Position numbers and translations under genes: made by a program
Source of the DNA: Mycobacterium heckeshornense
GTDB taxonomy: Bacteria > Actinomycetota > Actinomycetes > Mycobacteriales > Mycobacteriaceae
DNA length: 64,000 nucleotides
Reading direction: 5' to 3'
NCBI RefSeq assembly: GCF_016592155.1
Contig: NZ_AP024237.1
Span: forward strand, 620,001-684,000
The notes under the pieces: generated by a model
Seen by the model: the letters and a program-made list of their open reading frames with translations, nothing else
Told to the model about the DNA's origin: nothing
Databases searched by the model: none
In this document: in pieces, positions 63,001-64,000 of the stretch
How the letters are laid out: each line of letters begins with the position of its first letter
Position numbering within the stretch: the first letter of the stretch is position 1

Positions 63001-64000
63001 ATGCGAGAGAACTTGGTAGGCGCGCTGTGGCGCCTCGCCATCTACGCAGCAGTGAGCCTCATTGGCACATTTGCGCTGATCGCGGTCTTCGCTCAGTTAC
63101 GTTTCCAGGCTGAAAAGACCTATAAGGCCCAGTTCGCCAACGTATCCGGGCTCGAAGGTGGCAACTTCGTCCGCATCGCTGGTGTCGAGGTCGGCAAAGT
63201 CAAAAAAATTGCCATTCAACCGGATTCCACGGTGCTCGTCGAGTTCACCACAGCCGACTCGGTCGTGCTCACCGAGGGTACGAGGGCCGCCATCCGCTTC
63301 GCCGACCTCATTGGTGGTAGGTACCTGGCATTGGAAGAAGGAGCGGGGGGCGTCAAGAGACTCCGACCAGGTGCAACCATTCCGCTGAGCCGCACCGAAC
63401 CGGCGTTGGACCTCGACGCATTGATCGGGGGTTTCCGACCACTGTTTCGTGCACTCGACCCCGACCAGGTGAATAAGCTCACCAGTCAGCTGATCGCGGC
63501 CTTCCAGGGCCAGGGCGGCACGATCGGTTCCTTTCTCACCCAGGCCGCCGCCTTGACCAACACTTTGGCCGACCGGGACCAGCTGATCGGTCAAGTCATC
63601 ATCAACCTGAACACCGTACTCGGTTCGCTCAGCGGCCAAAGTGACCAGTTCGCCAAGGCTGTGGACTCACTATCTCAACTCATAGCAGGGCTGAAAGCCC
63701 GCAAGCAGGACATCACCAACGGAGTGGCCTACGCGAACGCAGCCGCCGGCTCTATCGCCGAACTGCTAGCCAAGGCCCGACCACCGCTGCAAAAGGTGGT
63801 GCACGAGGCGGATCGGACCGCGGGGAACGCGCTCGCCGACCACGACTTCCTCGACAACTTTCTGAACACCTGGCCTGACTCACTCCGAATCCTCAACAGG
63901 CAAGGCATGTACGGCGACTTCTTCAGCTTCTATCTGTGCGACATCGTGCTGAAGGTGAACGGCAAGGGCGGCCAGCCGGTGTACATCAAGCTGGCCGGCC
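63001..64000 (+). CDS. mceB: Mce-family protein B (3' end beyond window)
   Basis: ATG 63001 opens a frame of 333 codons still open at the window edge. The N-terminal helix is followed by the Mce domain (YKAQFANVSGLEGGNFVRIA with GVEVGKV) and a coiled helical region. The rest (usually to about 340-350 residues) and mceC-F lie outside. The 38-base gap to mceA carries AGGAAGACAAGAC before the start. Confidence 0.92.
   Translation, partial: MRENLVGALWRLAIYAAVSLIGTFALIAVFAQLRFQAEKTYKAQFANVSGLEGGNFVRIAGVEVGKVKKIAIQPDSTVLVEFTTADSVVLTEGTRAAIRFADLIGGRYLALEEGAGGVKRLRPGATIPLSRTEPALDLDALIGGFRPLFRALDPDQVNKLTSQLIAAFQGQGGTIGSFLTQAAALTNTLADRDQLIGQVIINLNTVLGSLSGQSDQFAKAVDSLSQLIAGLKARKQDITNGVAYANAAAGSIAELLAKARPPLQKVVHEADRTAGNALADHDFLDNFLNTWPDSLRILNRQGMYGDFFSFYLCDIVLKVNGKGGQPVYIKLAG

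Overview
The window is high-G+C actinobacterial DNA and almost certainly comes from a Mycobacterium outside the M. tuberculosis complex. The left ~46 kb follows the gene order I remember for M. tuberculosis H37Rv from Rv0779c to Rv0830: purC, ptrB, emrB, purS-purQ, encapsulin-DyP, purL, purF, purM, a ygfZ-like gene, pabC-like, sseC/cysA/thiX, lmeA, glnR, mshD, phoT, phoY2, an LCP gene, dus, desA1 and kmtR. Mycobacterial hallmarks include mycothiol synthase, LmeA, an F420-dependent hydroxymycolic acid dehydrogenase, an MPT51-like protein, YrbE/Mce genes and MIRU-like repeats. All family names and locus-tag equivalences are from memory of the families; no search was run.

Layout. 0-24.5 kb: purine biosynthesis genes (purC, purS-purQ, purL, purF, purM) interleaved with an oligopeptidase, a TetR/DoxX pair sharing operator-like repeats, an MFS exporter, an encapsulin with its DyP cargo, and housekeeping proteins. 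24.5-26.6 kb: a 2,008-bp, lower-G+C insertion bounded by perfect 43-bp direct repeats. The repeats contain an unusually long Shine-Dalgarno sequence and the start of a 12-codon mini-ORF. Inside are small phage-like or basic ORFs, a degenerate ORF and a secreted DUF3761 protein, but no recognisable integrase. 26.7-30.8 kb: nitrobindin-like protein, a sulfur operon headed by a leaderless poly-cysteine leader peptide, a membrane thioredoxin, and lmeA with two tandem MIRU-like repeats upstream. 30.9-37.4 kb: glnR-mshD and a complete pstSCAB phosphate transporter, with phoU-like phoY2 convergent; Pho-box-like direct repeats precede pstS and phoY2. 37.4-46.4 kb: cell-wall LCP protein, dus-desA1, TetR, DUF2236, KmtR with a histidine-rich partner, a methyltransferase and the mycolate dehydrogenase. 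46.5-47.0 kb: tRNA-Lys, -Glu, -Asp and -Phe.

47-64 kb: an accessory lipid or sterol-type island beginning right after tRNA-Phe. It contains a P450, a 3Fe-4S-type ferredoxin, a DUF35 protein without cysteines, a thiolase, a MaoC hydratase, an MPT51 paralogue without a serine nucleophile, a GntR regulator, an acyl-CoA synthetase, an F420-type oxidoreductase and the start of an extra mce operon (yrbEA, yrbEB, mceA, mceB; cut by the window end). At least three enzymes are decaying (acyl-CoA dehydrogenase, LLM oxidoreductase, CoA-transferase), so the island is being acquired or lost piecemeal.

The best candidate for something undescribed is the repeat-bounded insertion at 24.5-26.55 kb together with the native module it targets (promoter, anti-Shine-Dalgarno-complementary leader, 12-codon ORF, terminator).
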